Shown here: positions 36,921 through 51,131 of the stretch, piece after piece
Numbering within the stretch: position 1 is the first letter of the stretch
Layout: each line of letters opens with the position of its first letter
DNA from: Megascapheus bottae
Lineage: Eukaryota; Chordata; Mammalia; Rodentia; Geomyidae
Assembly (NCBI GenBank): GCA_024803745.1
Contig: JANJXV010000099.1
Coordinates: 3,038,001 to 3,102,000 of the forward strand
Direction: 5' to 3'
DNA length: 64,000 bases
Made by a program: the position numbers and the translations under genes
The notes under the pieces: model-generated
What the model was told of the DNA's origin: nothing
What the model saw: only the letters and a program-made list of their open reading frames with translations
The model's database searches: none

Positions 36921-37967
36921 AATTCGACAAGGGGCAAAATGCAGGCAGAGAAGGCACTGTGAAGCAAATGTTTTGTAAAGGATGAGGGCAATATTGACCC
37001 TTAAGTTTGGATCTTACCTAAGAAAGGCTCCTTGAGCCTGAGACCAGACTGGTAGTTGGGCCTAGTGGAAGACATTGGGATTGGACAAATAAGGTGTGCT
37101 GTATACTACATCCACATGTATATTGTGAGATTGGAGGAGAGATTCAGCCTCCAGTATGTCTTTGGTGAGGTCTTTTGTGAGCAAGGATCTTTGGTCATTG
37201 GGCCCTGAAAGGTGACCCTGCCTCCCTCACAATGGAACAGAATATGGAACCCTGGTAACCAAGCCACTGTAACTAACAACCAGCTCAAGCCAGCTCACTT
37301 GGCCTGTGGCTCAGGAGGAAGAATGATGTTGCTGTGCTGTTGCCAAAGGTCAGGAAACTCGAGTCTCAGGCATGGAATTTGTGGATGTCTTACTCAAAGA
37401 TGTACATGCTAGATCATTGCCAAGCCACAAATCCAGAATAACAGAACTTTCTCTAAGAAGAAGGCCAGGAAAATCCAGGGCAACCAGATGAGGTAAATTT
37501 CTAAGAAGAAATGTATTTGACCCCATCATCCTCCCCACACACTACAACTTTCTTTTTTTTTCATTTTTTTATTTTAATTAGTAAAAGGGTTAGATGATAT
37601 TTGCCAGATAGAAGGTGCATTAATTCACATACATTGATACCCTTTCACATGTCTTGGTACCCACTTCCCTCCAACCCCACACCCTCCACCCGTCTTGGTT
37701 TTCCCCCCTTCCCTATCAAATTTCAAATATCCAAATACAAATAAATTCAATATATCAGATAACAAAGTGAGATACTATACCAATATGGGATAACCAAGGG
37801 ACAGCAAGCGAGATGAGAGACAACATAGTACATTAAGGACAACAATCATTCATTATTTGGCTTTTGTGTCAATATCCTGGAGGTCCTTTCAATTAGCTTC
37901 ACATTATATGGCCTTATATATGGCCTTTTGCTCTATTGACAATCTCTGCTAGTAGAGCCCAAGGTTT

Positions 37968-40900
37968 CTAATGATTATGACGAATGAGGGAAACCACTGA
38001 GCCTAAGTTCCTTTGAGTCTGGCTTACTTCACTTAATATGATTTGTTCTAAGTCTTTCCATTTCCTACCAAATGGGGCGATGTCATTCTTTCTGACAGCA
38101 GCATAGAATTCCATTGTGTAAAAACACCACAACTTGTTGATCCACTCATCAACTGAGGGACATCTGGGTTGGTTCCATATCTATGCTATGGTGAATAGTG
38201 CTGCAATGAACATTGTTGTGCTAGTGGGTTTAGTAGGCCCTTGTTTCTGGATTGTTGGGTAAATGCCAAGTACTGGAATTGCTGGGTCATAGGGGAGTTG
38301 TGTGTTTAGCGTTTTGAGGCACTGCCGCACAGCTTTCCATTGTGGTTGAACGAGTTTGCACTCCCACCAACAGTGTAGTAGTGATCCCTCCTGACCACAT
38401 CCCCTCCAGCATCTGTTGTCATTCGTTTTCCTGATCCTGGCCATTCTAACTGGAGTTAGGTGGAATCTTAGACTTGTTTTGATTTGCATTTCTTTTATGA
38501 CCAGAGATGTTGAGCATTTCTTCATGTGTCTATAGGCCATTTTTGTTTCTTCTTCAGAGAAGACTCTCTTTAAGTCTTTGGCCCATTTTGTAATGGGATG
38601 GGTGTTACTTTGGAGGTTAGTTTTGGAGTGATTCAATTTTTTGAGTTGTTGATATATTTTAGATATGAGGCCTTGTTCCGTTGTTTGGGTGGTGAAGATC
38701 TTCTCCCACTCTGTAGGCTTCCTGATTAGTTTACTAGCTATATCCGTTGCCATACAAAAGCTCTGCAGTTTAATGCAGTCCCACTTATCCAGCCTTTCTC
38801 TGATTTGTTGTGATTCTTGGTCCTTATTAAGAAAGTTTCGACCTGTACCAAGGAGGCCTAGTGTATCTCCTATTCCTTCCTGTAAACTTTTCAGTGTGTC
38901 AGCTTTTACCTCCACGTCTTTTATCCATTTGGAGTTAATTCTAGTGCAAGGGGACAAAGAAGGATCCAACTTTAGTTTTCTGCAGGTGTTTAACCAGTTC
39001 TGCCAGCACAACTTGTTGAAGAGGCTATCTTTCTTCCATTCTATTTTTTTGGCTCCCTGGTCAAAGATTAGGTGGCCATAGGTCTGTGGTTTAATGTCTA
39101 TGTCCGCAGTTCTACTCCATTGGACTTCAGGCCTGTTCTTGTGCCAGTACCAAGCAGTTTTGAGAATTATAGCTCTGTAATAGAGCCTTAAGTTTGGAAT
39201 TGAAATTCCTCCAGCGCTGTTCTTTCTGCTAAGAAGTGTTTTTGCTATACGGGGTCTTTTATTATTCCATATGAAATTTTGAATTGCCTCTTCTATGTCT
39301 TTAAAGAATGACATTGGGATGTTGATGGGTATTACATTGAATTTGTAGATAGCCCTTGGCAAGATTGTCATTTTCACAATGTTGATTCTTCCAATCCAGG
39401 AGCATGGGAGGTTTTTCCATTTCCTTAGTTCTGCTTTAATTTCCTTTTTTAGGGTTTTAAAGTTTTCATCTAAACGGTCCTTTACATTCTTAGTTAAGCT
39501 AATTGCTAGGTACTTTATTTTCTTTGAGGCTATTGTGAAAGGATTTTCTTTCCTGATTATTGCCTCGTTCCTCTCAGTGTTGGCGTAAAGTAAGGCAGTT
39601 GATTTGTGAGGGTTGATTTTATGGCCTGCTACCCTTCCAAAGCTTTGAATCAGCTCAAGGAGCTTGGGAGTAGAGTCTATAGGATTCTTTAAATACAGAA
39701 TCGTGTCATCTGCAAAGAGGGATAGTTTTATTTCCTCTTTCCCTCTTGGATCCCCTTTATGCTTGCTTCTTGCCATAATTCACTGCCTAGGAATTCTAGT
39801 ACTATGTTAAAAAGGAGTGGAGAGAGTGGGCATCCTTGTCTCGTTCCTGATTTTAGAGGGAATGGCTTCAGATTTTCACCATTAAGTATAATACTAGCAG
39901 TGGGTTTCTCATACACAGCCTTTATTACATTGAGAAATGTTCCATGGATTCCTAGTTTCTCCACATCTTTTAACATAAAGGGGTTTTGGATCTTGTCAAA
40001 TGCCTTTTCCGCATCTATTGAGACAATCATGTGATTTTATCCCTGCTCCTGTTGATGTGTTGAATTATATTAATTGATTTGTGTATGTTGAACCAGCTTT
40101 GCCTCCCTGTGATGAATCCAGTTTGATCATAGTGTATATTTTTTTTGATGAGTTGTTGTAGACGGTTGGCCAGTATTTTGTTGAGAAGTTTTGCATCGAG
40201 GTTCATCAAAGAAATGGGTCTATAGATCTCTTTCTTTGTTGAATCTCTGTCTGGTTTGGGGATGAGGGATATGCTGGCTTCACAGAATCAGTTTGGTAAA
40301 GAACCTTCATTTCCAATTTCGTTGAAGAGCTTGAGGAGTATTGGTGTGAGCTCTGCTTTGAAGACCTTATAGAATTCAGCTGTGAATCCATCTGGCCCTG
40401 GGCTCTTTTTAAGTGGAAGTTGTCTAAATTCCATTTCTATTTCAGAGCTTGAAATAGGCCTGTTGAGTTGGGTTAGCTCTTCTTGGTTCAGTGTGTGTAT
40501 GTAAATATTGTCTAAGAATTCATCCATTTCTTCTAGATTCTCAAATTTGTTGGCGTAAAGGTTTGAGAAGTATTCCCTCATGATATTCTGGATCTTGGTA
40601 ATTTCAGTCGTGATATTACCATTTTCTTCTGCGATTTTGTTTGTTTCGATATGCTCTCTTCTTTTTTTGGTAAGATTTGCTAAGGGCTTGTCAATTTTGT
40701 TAATTCTTTCAAGAACCAACTCCTTGTTTTGTTGATTCTTTCTATAGTTTTTTTTATTCCAAATCATTTAATTCTGCTTTGATTTTAATAATTTGCTTTC
40801 TCCTAATGGGTTTAGGGCTGGTTTGTTGCTCTTTTTCCAGGAGGTTAAGGTGAGACATTAACTAGTTGGTTTGCCATTTTTCCAACTTGCTGTTGTAGGC

Positions 40901-41808
40901 ACTCCACGCTATAAATTTTCCTCTGAGTACTGCCTTTGTTGTGTCCCTAAGGAGTTGATATTTGTGTGCTCCTTATTGTTAAATTTCATAAACAGTTGGA
41001 TATCTGTTCTGATCTCTTCGATTACCCATTATTTTTGATTCAACAATGTGTGGTTCAGTCTCCATGAGTTACAGGGTTTTCTTTGGTGGAGATGTGTGTT
41101 CAGCTCCAATTTGATGCCTTTATGGTCTGAGAGTGTGCATGGAATAATTTCAGTGTTTCTGAATGTGTCCAGGTTTGCTTTATGGCCTAGGATGTGGTCT
41201 ATTTTGGAAAATGTTCCATGTGCTGCTGAGCAAAACGTATATTGTGGTGTTACTGGGTGGAATATTCTGCAGATGTCTGTTAGATCTAGTTGGTCTATAA
41301 AGTTGTTCAGTTCTAAGGTTTCTCTGTTGAGTTTTTGCCTTGTTGATCTGTCCATAGGTGAGAGTGGTGTGTTAAACTCACCAACAATCACTTTGTTTCG
41401 ATGTATGTATGGTTTCAGTGTAAGTAAATTTGCTTGATGAAGTTTGGAGCTCCGGGATTGGGTGTGTAAATATTTAGGATTTTTATGTCTTCCGGGAGGA
41501 AAGATCACTTTAGTAGTATGTAGTAACCTTCTTTGTCTTTTCTTACTAATTTTAGTTTGAAGTCTATTGTATCTGATATGAGGATGGCAACTCTAGCCTG
41601 TTTATGGGGGCAGTTAGCTTGATAGAGTTTATTCCAACCTCTCACTTTCAAAAGATGATTGTTTTGGGGTAAGATGTGTCTCTCGAAGTCAGCAGAACGA
41701 TGGCTCTTGCTTTTTGATCCAACTAGACAACCTATGCCGTTTAATTGGAGAGTTAAGTCCATTGATATTGAGAGTTAGGATTGAGAGATATTTATTAGTT
41801 CCTACCAT
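37968..41808 (-). pseudogene. L1 ORF2 (U5), broken
   Basis: Starts MVG at 41808. Endonuclease 41762-41505 ends at the GGA-to-TGA change. 41508-41029 is in a frame created by a 1-bp deletion near 41429 and ends NQK* (CAA to TAA). Both are shared with U6 and U7. RT 40767-40288, 40209-40027, 40030-39728 (1-bp deletion shared with U4) and 39776-38181. The last has LFADDTILYL, a Met-to-Thr change next to the catalytic FADD (39705-39716). A Lys-to-TAG change after [10 protein letters not shown] (38181) is shared with U6 and U7. Confidence 0.85.
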
Positions 41809-41856
41809 TTTTAAAAGCTTTTAGTAGGGCCTGTGTCATGACAGTTCTTGTGGTCC

Positions 41857-43039
41857 TTAGATGGTATGCTGTTTAGGTGCCATTTCTTTCCCTATATTGC
41901 ATTTATTTTGGTTTTCTATGTATAGAGCATCTTTGAGAATTCTCTGTAGTGTTGGTTTTGTTTCGACATATTGTTGCAGCTTTTCCCTGGAATGGAATGT
42001 TTTTATTTTTCCCTCAGTTATGAAAGAGAGCTTAGCTGGGTACAGTATTCTTGGTTGGTAGTTATTTGATATAAGGGCATGACATATATGCTTCCAGTCA
42101 CTTCGTGCTTGCATGGTCTCTGCTGAGAAATCTGGGGTTATTCTGATTGGTTTGCCTTTGTAGGTTACTGATCCCTTTTCCCTGGCTGCCTTTAGGATCT
42201 TTCCTTTCGTTTCTATTGATCCAGTTCGGATCACAATGTGGCGGTGGGATGTTCTTTTCTGGTCAGGTCTGTTTGGGGTTCTAAAAGCTTCTCGTATCTG
42301 GATGGGCCTGCCCTTCTGGATATTTGGGAAATTCTCTGAGATGATTCCCTGAAGTATATTTCCAATACCATTGACCTCTTTCTCCACGCCCTCCTCAGTA
42401 CCAACTAGCCTTAAATTAGGCTTCCTAATTGTATCTTGGACCTCCTGAAGCGCTATCTCATATTTCCTAGATTTGGATTGACTCATTTTCTGTTCTTTAT
42501 AATTCCTAAATTATCTTCAGCCACGGAAATTCTCTCCTCTGCAATGTCTAACCTGCTATCAAAGCCATCTACTTTATTTTTCATCTCCCTTGCTTCTAAT
42601 TGCTCACTTTTGATGCCTTGCATCCCTTGTTTTAGATCATGTATGGATTTCTTTATCTCCTTGATTTCCTTTTGAGTGGTTAGCTCAGTAGCTTTATTTT
42701 CTTTGGACATTTGCTGGAGTTTGGTCACGTTTTTATTTGTGGATTCTTTGAATTCATCCATCTTTCTTTGAGAAACCTTTATTATGGCCTCCTTTATGGC
42801 TTCTTCTTTTTCACTTATCACCTTGTTTTGCTTTCCTCTTGTTCAGGTATGGCTTCCTCCATTATCTCTTTCTTTATATTTTCACATTTTTCATTAATGA
42901 TGTTTATCAATTGCATTTGTGTAGCAATTGGAAGACTCTCCTCTAGGTTTGCCAGTGACTGTTCCATTATCTGTTTACATTGGGTGGGGGATGTTGTTTC
43001 TTGATTTGACATTTTTCTTGAGTTTCTTGTTCTGCCCAT
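41857..43039 (-). pseudogene. L1 ORF1 (U5), two frameshifts
   Basis: Three pieces: 43039-42818, 42821-42483 and 42486-41857. The first break is a 1-bp deletion in a T run near 42830, shared only with U6. The second is the array-wide break. The last piece is the most complete ORF1 C-terminus in the window. It runs through NNYQPRILYPAKLSF to QHTI and a TAA 48 bp before the ORF2 start. Confidence 0.85.
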
Positions 43040-43713
43040 TTGAAAATGGGAGCAAGATTACTACTAAATACGATTATAGTTTTTCAGATATAACCAACCT
43101 AGACCTCTGTCGCTGGCAGACACTAGATGTTCACAAGTTTTGATTGGTATTATCACTCTTTGTTTTTGTGCACTTACAGACCAGCCTAATACAACCACTG
43201 ATAAGCGATTTATACCCCAAACAATAAGCCTCTCAATCCAATCTCTATGGTGTTTAAGTCCCTCTGAGCCTAGAGAATAATTAACCACCTATATATACAA
43301 TATTGCTCAACAGCCATCAAGTGTAGATCCGTGCAGTATAAGGGTTGAAAGACGAGCAGAGGTCCAGAGATAGAAAAAAAGAATGGGAGAGGTCAGGGGA
43401 GGTGCAAGAGGATTAACGTAGGAGTGTAAGAATATTGTAGTAATGAAGAAAAGTTATAGCATAAGGATAACTGACATAAGTTGGTAAGTAGGTAGCATAT
43501 TTGAGTACAAAGTTTGGAAAGTATTAGAATAAACCTTATGTGTTGCTGCACGACTAGCTCTTAGCCCAACCAGTGGCCTCACAGTGGACCATGGGATGGA
43601 TCTGTTTTTCTTGTCTACGTTGAGGGAAAGGGGTATTTCACAAGATGCAGAAGCGAAGATTTCAGAAGCAAATGCTGTGAGTGAATTAGCTCGTAAAAAG
43701 CATTTTTATTTTC

Positions 43714-43910
43714 TTTTATCTTTCTGCCAGTCTTGGGGCTTGAATTCAGGACCTGAGCACTGTCCTCGGGTTTTCTCAAGTCTAGCCCTCTGCCACTTGA
43801 GCCACAGTGCCACATCTAGATTTTCTATCTATGTGGTACTGAGCAATCAAACCAGATCTTCATGGATGCTAGGCAAGCACTCTACCACTATGCCAAACTC
43901 TCAACCCTGA
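43714..43910 (-). repeat. tRNA-like SINE in U5 flank, minus strand
   Basis: Complete. It lacks one C at about 43852, as does U6. Confidence 0.75.
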
Positions 43911-43926
43911 CATAGTAATTATAAAG

Positions 43927-43945
43927 TCATCATCATCATCATCAT
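43927..43945. repeat. (CAT)n microsatellite, U5 (19 bp)
   Basis: About 6 copies, the same length as in U6 and U7. Confidence 0.95.
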
Positions 43946-44152
43946 ATCCAAATATACTTTCTCCTACAAAGAATGAACACTTAACTGTGTCTAATGCTTT
44001 TTTTTAATTTCACTAATTCTTCTGTGTTTTTCCCTCTTGCATTTTTTACACATGACAGCAAAGCTAAGCATCAGGAAAAAATTGATTAGGATACAGAAAC
44101 CTAATAATATCCTAGTAGATTGACGTCAAAAATATGTGCAAGATGCCCTGTG

Positions 44153-44340
44153 TGTTTGACCTAGTGGGAGAGTCCTTGGCTACCAAGCAGTAAGCCTCAG
44201 GTTTGATTCCTCATTACCACATACATAGAAAACGCTGCAAGTGGTGCTGTGGCTCGGTGGGACAGCTAAAGCCTAAAGAAAGCCCAAGAACAATGTTCAC
44301 ACTCTGAGGTCAAGTCCCAAGACTAGCAAAAACAAAAATA
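44153..44340 (+). repeat. tRNA-like SINE in U5 flank, plus strand
   Basis: Complete, opposite in orientation to 43714. Confidence 0.75.
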
Positions 44341-45385
44341 ATTCGACAAGGGGCAAAATGCAGGCAGAGAAGGCACTGTGAAGCAAATGTTTTGTAAAGG
44401 ATGAGGGCAATATTGACCCTTAAGTTTGGATCTTACCTAAGAAAGGCTCCTTGAGCCTGAGACCAGACTGGTAGTTGGGCCTAGTGGAAGACATTGGGAT
44501 TGGACAAATAAGGTGTGCTGTATACTACATCCACATGTATATTGTGAGACTGGAGGAGAGATTCAGCCTCCAGTATGTCTTTGGTGAGGTCTTTTGTGAG
44601 CAAGGATCTTTGGTCATTGGGCCCTGAAAGGTGACCCTGCCTCCCTCACAATGGAACAGAATATGGAACCCTGGTAACCAAGCCACTGTAACTAACAACC
44701 AGCTCAAGCCAGCTCACTTGGCCTGTGGCTCAGGAGGAAGAATGATGTTGCTGTGCTGTTGCCAAAGGTCAGGAAACTCGAGTCTCAGGCATGGAAGTTG
44801 TGGATGTCTTACTCGAAGATGTACATGCTAGATAATTGCCAAGCCACAAATCCAGTATAACAGAACTTTCTCTAAAAAGAAGGCCAGGAAAATCCAGGGC
44901 AACCAGATGAGGTAAATTTCTAAGAAGAAATGTATTTGACCCCATCATCCTCCCCACACACTACATCTTTCTTTTTTTTCATTTTTTTATTGTAATTAGT
45001 AAAAGGGTTAGATGATATTTGCCAGATAGAAGGTGCATTAATTCACATACATTGATACCCTTTCACATGTCTTGGTACCCATTTCCCTCGAACCCCACAC
45101 CCCCCACCCGTCTTGGTTTTCCCCCCTTCCCTATCAAATTTCAAATATCCAAATACAAATAAATTCAATATATGAGATAACAAAGTGAGATACTATACCA
45201 TTATGGGATAACCAAGGGACAGCAAGCGAGATGAGAGACAACATAGTACATTAAGGACAACAATCATTCATTATATGGCTTTTGTGTCAATATCCTGGAG
45301 GTCCTTTCAATTAGCTTCACATTATATGGCCTTATATATGGCCTTTTGCTCTATTGCCAATCTCTGCTAGTAGAGCCCAAGGTTT

Positions 45386-48300
45386 CTAATGATTATGACG
45401 AATGAGGGAAACCACTGAGCCTAAGTTCCTTTGAGTCTGGCTTACTTCACTTAATATGATTTGTTCTAAGTCTTTCCATTTCCTAACAAATGGGGCGATG
45501 TCATTCTTTCTGACAGCAGCATAGAATTCCATTGTGTACAAATACCACAACTTGTTGATCCACTCATCAACTGAGGGACATCTGGGTTGGTTCCATATCT
45601 ATGCTATGGTGAATAGTGCTGCAATGAACATTGTTGTGCTAGTGGGTTTAGTATGCCCTTGTTTCTGGATTGTTGGGTAAATGCCAAGTACTGGAATTGC
45701 TGGGTCATAGGGGAGTTGTATGTTTAGCGTTTTGAGGCACTGCCGCACTGCTTTCCATAGTGGTTGAACGAGTTTGCACTCCCACCAACAGTGTAGTAGT
45801 GATCCCTCCTGACCACATCCCCTCCAGCATCTGTTGTCATTCGTTTTCCTGATCCTGGCCATTCTAACTGGAGTTAGGTGGAATCTTAGACTTGTTTTGA
45901 TTTGCATTTCTTTTATGACCAGAGATGTTGAGCATTTCTTCATGTGTCTATAGGCCATTTTTGTTTCTTCTTCAGAGAAGACTCTCTTTAAGTCTTTGGC
46001 CCATTTTGTAATGGGATGGGTGTTACTTTGGAGGTTAGTTTTGGAGTGATTCAATTTTTTGTGTTGTTGATATATTTTAGATATGAGGCTTTGTTCCGTT
46101 GTTTGGGTGGTGAAGATCTTCTCCCACTCTGTAGGCTTCCTGATTAGTTTACTAGCTATATCCGTTGCCATACAAAAGCTCTGCAGTTTAATGCAGTCCC
46201 ACTTATCCAGCCTTTCTCTGATTTGTTGTGATTCTTGGTCCTTATTAAGAAAGTTTCGACCTGTACCAAGGAGGCCTAGTGTATCTCCTATTCCTTCCTG
46301 TAAACTTTTCAGTGTGTCAGCTTTTACCTCCACGTCTTTGATCCATTTGGAGTTAATTCTAGTGCAAGGTGACAAAGAAGGATCCAACTTTAGTTTTCTG
46401 CAGGTGTTTAACCAGTTCTGCCAGCACAACTTGTTGAAGAGGCTATCTTTCTTCCATTCTATTTTTTTGGCTCCCTGGTCAAAGATTAGGTGGCCATAGG
46501 TCTGTGGTTTAATATCTGGGTCCGCAGTTCTACTCCATTGGACATTGGGCCTGTTCTTGTGCCATTACCAAGCTGTTTTGAGAATTATAGCTCTGTAATA
46601 GAACCTTAAGTGTGGAATTGAAATTCCTCCAGCGCTGTTCTTTCTGCTAAGAAGTGTTTTTGCTATACGGGGTCTTTTATTATTCCATATGAAATTTTGA
46701 ATTGCCTCTTCTATGTCTTTAAAGAATGACATTGGGATGTTGATGGGTATTACATTGAATTTGTAGATAGCCCTTGGCAAGATTGTCATTTTCACAATGT
46801 TGATTCTTCCAATCCAGGAGCATGGGAGGTTTTTCCATTTCCTTAGTTCTGCTTTAATTTCCTTTTTTAGGGTTTTAAAGTTTTCATCTAAACGGTCCTT
46901 TACATTCTTAGTTAAGCTAATTGCTAGGTACTTTATTTTCTTTGAGGCTATTGTGAAAGTATTTTCTTTCCTGATTATTGCCTCGTTCCTCTCAGTGTTG
47001 GCGTAAAGTAAGGCAGTTGATTTGTGAGGTTTTTTTTTATTGCCTGCTACCCTTCCAAAGCTTTGAATCAGCTCAAGGAGCTTGGGAGTAGAGTCTATAG
47101 GATTCTTTAAATACAGAATCATGTCATCTGCAAAGAGGGATAGTTTTATTTCCTCTTTCCCTACTTGGATCCCCTTTATGCTTGCTTCTTGCCATATTGC
47201 ACTGCCTAGGAATTCTAGTACTATGTTAAAAAGGAGTGGAGAGAGCGGGCATCCTTGTCTCGTTCCTGATTTTAGAGGGAATGGCTTTAGATTTTCACCA
47301 TTAAGTATAATACTAGCAGTGGGTTTCTCATACACAGCCTTTATTACATTGAGAAATGTTCCATGGATTCCTAGTTTCTCCACATCTTTTAACATAAAGG
47401 GGTTTTGGATCTTGTCAAATGCCTTTTCCGCATCTATTGAGACAATCATGTGATTTTATCCCTGCTCCTGTTGATGTGTTGAATTATATTAATTGATTTG
47501 TGTATGTTGAACCAGCTTTGCCTCCCGGTGATGAATCCAGTTTTATCATAGTGTATATTTTTTTTGATGAGTTGTTGTAGACGGTTGGCCTGTATTTTGT
47601 TGAGAAGTTTTGCATCGATGTTCATCAAAAAATGGGTCTATAGATCTCTTTCTTTGATGAATCTCTGTCTGGTTTGGGGATGAGGGATATGCTGGCTTCA
47701 CAGAATCAGTTTGGTAAAGAACCTTCATTTTCAATTTCGTTGAAGAGCTTGAGGAGTATTGGTGTGAGCTCTGCTTTGAAGACCTTATAGAATTCAGCTG
47801 TGAATCCATCTGGCCCTGGGCTCTTTTTAAGTGGAAGTTGTCTAATTTCCATTTCTATTTCAGAGCTTGAAATAGGCCTGTTGAGTTGGGTTAGCTCTTC
47901 TTGGTTCAGTGTGTGTATGTTAATATTGTCTAGGAATTCATCCATTTCTTCTAGATTCTCAAATTTGTTGGCGTAAAGGTTTGAGAAGTATTCCCTCATG
48001 ATATTCTGGATCTTGGTAATTTCTGTCGTGATATTACCATTTTCATCTGCGATTTTGTTTATTTCGATATGCTCTCTTCTTTTTTTGGTAAGATTTGCTA
48101 AGGGCTTGTCAATTTTGTTAATTCTTTCCAGAACCAACTCCTTGTTTTGTTGATTCTTTCTATAGTTTTTTTTATTCCAAATCATTTAATTCTGCTTTGA
48201 TTTTAATAATTTGCTTTCTCCTAATGGGTTTAGGGCTGGTTTGTTGCTCTTTTTCCAGGAGGTTAAGGTGAGACATTAACTAGTTGGTTTGCCATTTTTC

Positions 48301-49226
48301 CAACTTGCTGTTGTAGGCACTCCACGCTATAAATTTTCCTCTGAGTACTGCCTTTGTTGTGTCCCTAAGGAGTTGATATTTGTGTGCTCCTTATTGTTAA
48401 ATTTCATAAACAGTTGGATATCTGTTCTGATCTCTTCGATTACCCATTATTTTTGATTCAACAATGTGTGGTTCAGTCTCCATGAGTTACAGGGTTTTCT
48501 TTGGTGGAGATGTGTGTTCAGCTCCAATTTGATGCCTTTATGGTCTGAGAGTGTGCATGGAATAATTTCAGTGTTTCTGAATGTGTCCAGGTTTGCTTTA
48601 TGGCCTAGGATGTGGTCTATTTTGGAAAATGTTCCATGTGCTGCTGAGAAAAACGTATATTGTGGTGTTACTGGGTGGAATATTCTGCAGATGTCTGTTA
48701 GATCTAGTTGGTCTATAAAGTTGTTCAGTTCTAAGGTTTCTCTGTTGAGTTTTTGCCTTGTTGATCTGTCCATAGGTGAGAGTGGTGTGTTAAACTCACC
48801 AACAATCACTGTGTTTCGATCTATGTATGGTTTCAGTGTAAGTAAATTTGCTTGATGAAGTTTGGAGCTCCGGGATTGGGTGTGTAAATATTTAGGATTT
48901 TTATGTCTTCCGGGAGGAAAGATCACTTTAGTAGTATGTAGTAACCTTCTTTGTCTTTTCTTACTAATTTTAGTTTGAAGTCTATTGTATCTGATATGAG
49001 GATGGCAACTCTAGCCTGTTTATGGGGGCAGTTAGCTTGATAGAGTTTATTCCAACCTCTCACTTTCAAAAGATGATTGTTTTTGGGTAAGATGTGTCTC
49101 TCGAAGTCAGCAGAACGATGGCTCTTGCTTTTTGATCCAACTAGACAACCTATGCCGTTTAATTGGAGAGTTAAGTCCATTGATATTGAGAGTTAGGATT
49201 GAGAGATATTTATTAGTTCCTACCAT
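45386..49226 (-). pseudogene. L1 ORF2 (U6), broken
   Basis: Endonuclease 49180-48923 and 48926-48447 carry the U5/U7 lesions. RT 48185-47706, 47628-47446 and 47449-46565 contain [10 protein letters not shown] (FADD 47123-47134). They end KTAW* because Tyr TAC became TAA at about 46565, a lesion shared only with U7. Thumb and C-terminal part 46429-45599 ends FTIA*. A T-rich alteration near 47030 replaces the GHKIN segment with NKKK. Confidence 0.85.
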
Positions 49227-49274
49227 TTTTAAAAGCTTTTAGTAGGGCCTGTGTCATGACAGTTCTTGTGGTCC

Positions 49275-50457
49275 TTAGATGGTATGCTGTTTAGGTGCCA
49301 TTTCTTTCCCTATATTGCATTTATTTTGGTTTTCTATGTATAGAGCATCTTTGAGAATTCTCTGTAGTGTTGGTTTTGTTTCGACATATTGTTGCAGCTT
49401 TTCCCTGGAATGGAATGTTTTTATTTTTCCCTCAGTTATGAAAGAGAGCTTAGCTGGGTACAGTATTCTTGGTTGGTAGTTATTTGATATAAGGGCATGA
49501 CATATATGCTTCCAGTCACTTCGTGCTTGCATGGTCTCTGCTGAGAAATCTGGGGTTATTCTGATTGGTTTGCCTTTGTAGGTTACTGATCCCTTTTCCC
49601 TGGCTGCCTTTAGGATCTTTCCTTTCGTTTCTATTGATCCAGTTCGGATCACAATGTGGCGGTGGGATGTTCTTTTCTGGTCAGGTCTGTTTGGGGTTCT
49701 AAAAGCTTCTCGTATCTGGATGGGCCTGCCCTTCTGGATATTTGGGAAATTCTCTGAGATGATTCCCTGAAGTATATTTCCAATACCATTGACCTCTTTC
49801 TCCACGCCCTCCTCAGTACCAACTAGCCTTAAATTAGGCTTCCTAATTGTATCTTGGACCTCCTGAAGCGCTATCTCATATTTCCTAGATTTGGATTGAC
49901 TCATTTTCTGTTCTTTATAATTCCTAAATTATCTTCAGCCACGGAAATTCTCTCCTCTGCAATGTCTAACCTGCTATCAAAGCCATCTACTTTATTTTTC
50001 ATCTCCCTTGCTTCTAATTGCTCACTTTTGATGCCTTGCATCCCTTGTTTTAGATCATGTATGGATTTCTTTATCTCCTTGATTTCCTTTTGAGTGGTTA
50101 GCTCAGTAGCTTTATTTTCTTTGGACATTTGCTGGAGTTTGGTCACGTTTTTATTTGTGGATTCTTTGAATTCATCCATCTTTCTTTGAGAAACCTTTAT
50201 TATGGCCTCCTTTATGGCTTCTTCTTTTTCACTTATCACCTTGTTTTGCTTTCCTCTTGTTCAGGTATGGCTTCCTCCATTATCTCTTTCTTTATATTTT
50301 CACATTTTTCATTAATGATGTTTATCAATTGCATTTGTGTAGCAATTGGAAGACTCTCCTCTAGGTTTGCCAGTGACTGTTCCATTATCTGTTTACATTG
50401 GGTGGGGGATGTTGTTTCTTGATTTGACATTTTTCTTGAGTTTCTTGTTCTGCCCAT
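49275..50457 (-). pseudogene. L1 ORF1 (U6), two frameshifts
   Basis: Pieces 50457-50236, 50239-49901 and 49904-49275. It has the same T-run deletion (about 50248), Phe-to-Ser VSQRKM and Ser-to-Gly KVDGFDS changes as U5, none of them in U7. Confidence 0.85.
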
Positions 50458-51131
50458 TTGAAAATGGGAGCAAGATTACTACTAAATACGATTATAGTTT
50501 TTCAGATATAACCAACCTAGACCTCTGTCCCTGGCAGACACTAGATGTTCATAAGTTTTGATTGGTATTATCACTCTTTGTTTTTGTGCACTTACAGACC
50601 AGCCTAATACAACCACTGATAAGCGATTTATACCCAAAACAATAAGCCTCTCAATCCAATCTCTATTGTCTTTAAGTCCCTCTGAGCCTAGAGAATAATT
50701 AACCACCTACATATACAATATTGCTCAACAGCCATCAAGTGTAGATCCGTGCAGTATAAGGGTTGAAAGACGAGCAGAGGTCCAGAGATAGAAAAAAAGA
50801 ATGGGAGAGGTCAGGGGAGGTGCAAGAGGATTAACGTAGGAGTGTAAGAATATTGTAGTAATGAAGAAAAGTTATAGCATAAGGATAACTGACATAAGTT
50901 GGTAAGTAGGTAGCATATTTGTGTACAAAGTTTGGAAAGTATTAGAATAAACCTTATGTGTTGCTGCACGACTAGCTCTTAGCCCAACCAGTGGCCTCAC
51001 AGTGGACCATGGGATGGATCTGTTTTTCTTGTCTACGTTGAGGGAAAGGGGTATTTCACAAGATGCAGAAGCGAAGATTTCAGAAGCAAATGCTGTGAGT
51101 GAATTAGCTCGTAAAAAGCATTTTTATTTTC

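Larger units (their letters stand above)
30097..37548. repeat. Tandem array unit U4 (7452 bp)
   Basis: Longest complete unit, mostly because of its 52-bp (CAT)n. L1 30097-35586; 35587-36260 has no gene seen; CRE-like octamer 36702-36709; unidentified flank 36921-37548. Confidence 0.95.
37549..43039 (-). mobile_element. L1 (LINE-1) in U5
   Basis: T run from 37549, AATAAA in the reverse of the 'tttatt' just right of it, 3'UTR, ORF2 and ORF1. Confidence 0.9.
37549..44967. repeat. Tandem array unit U5 (7419 bp)
   Basis: L1 37549-43039; 43040-43713 has no gene seen; CRE-like octamer 44121-44128; unidentified flank 44341-44967. Its right part is nearly identical to U6, including a 1-bp ORF1 deletion and the 19-bp (CAT)n. 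Confidence 0.95.
44968..50457 (-). mobile_element. L1 (LINE-1) in U6
   Basis: T run from 44968, AATAAA in reverse just right of it, 3'UTR, ORF2 and ORF1. Confidence 0.9.
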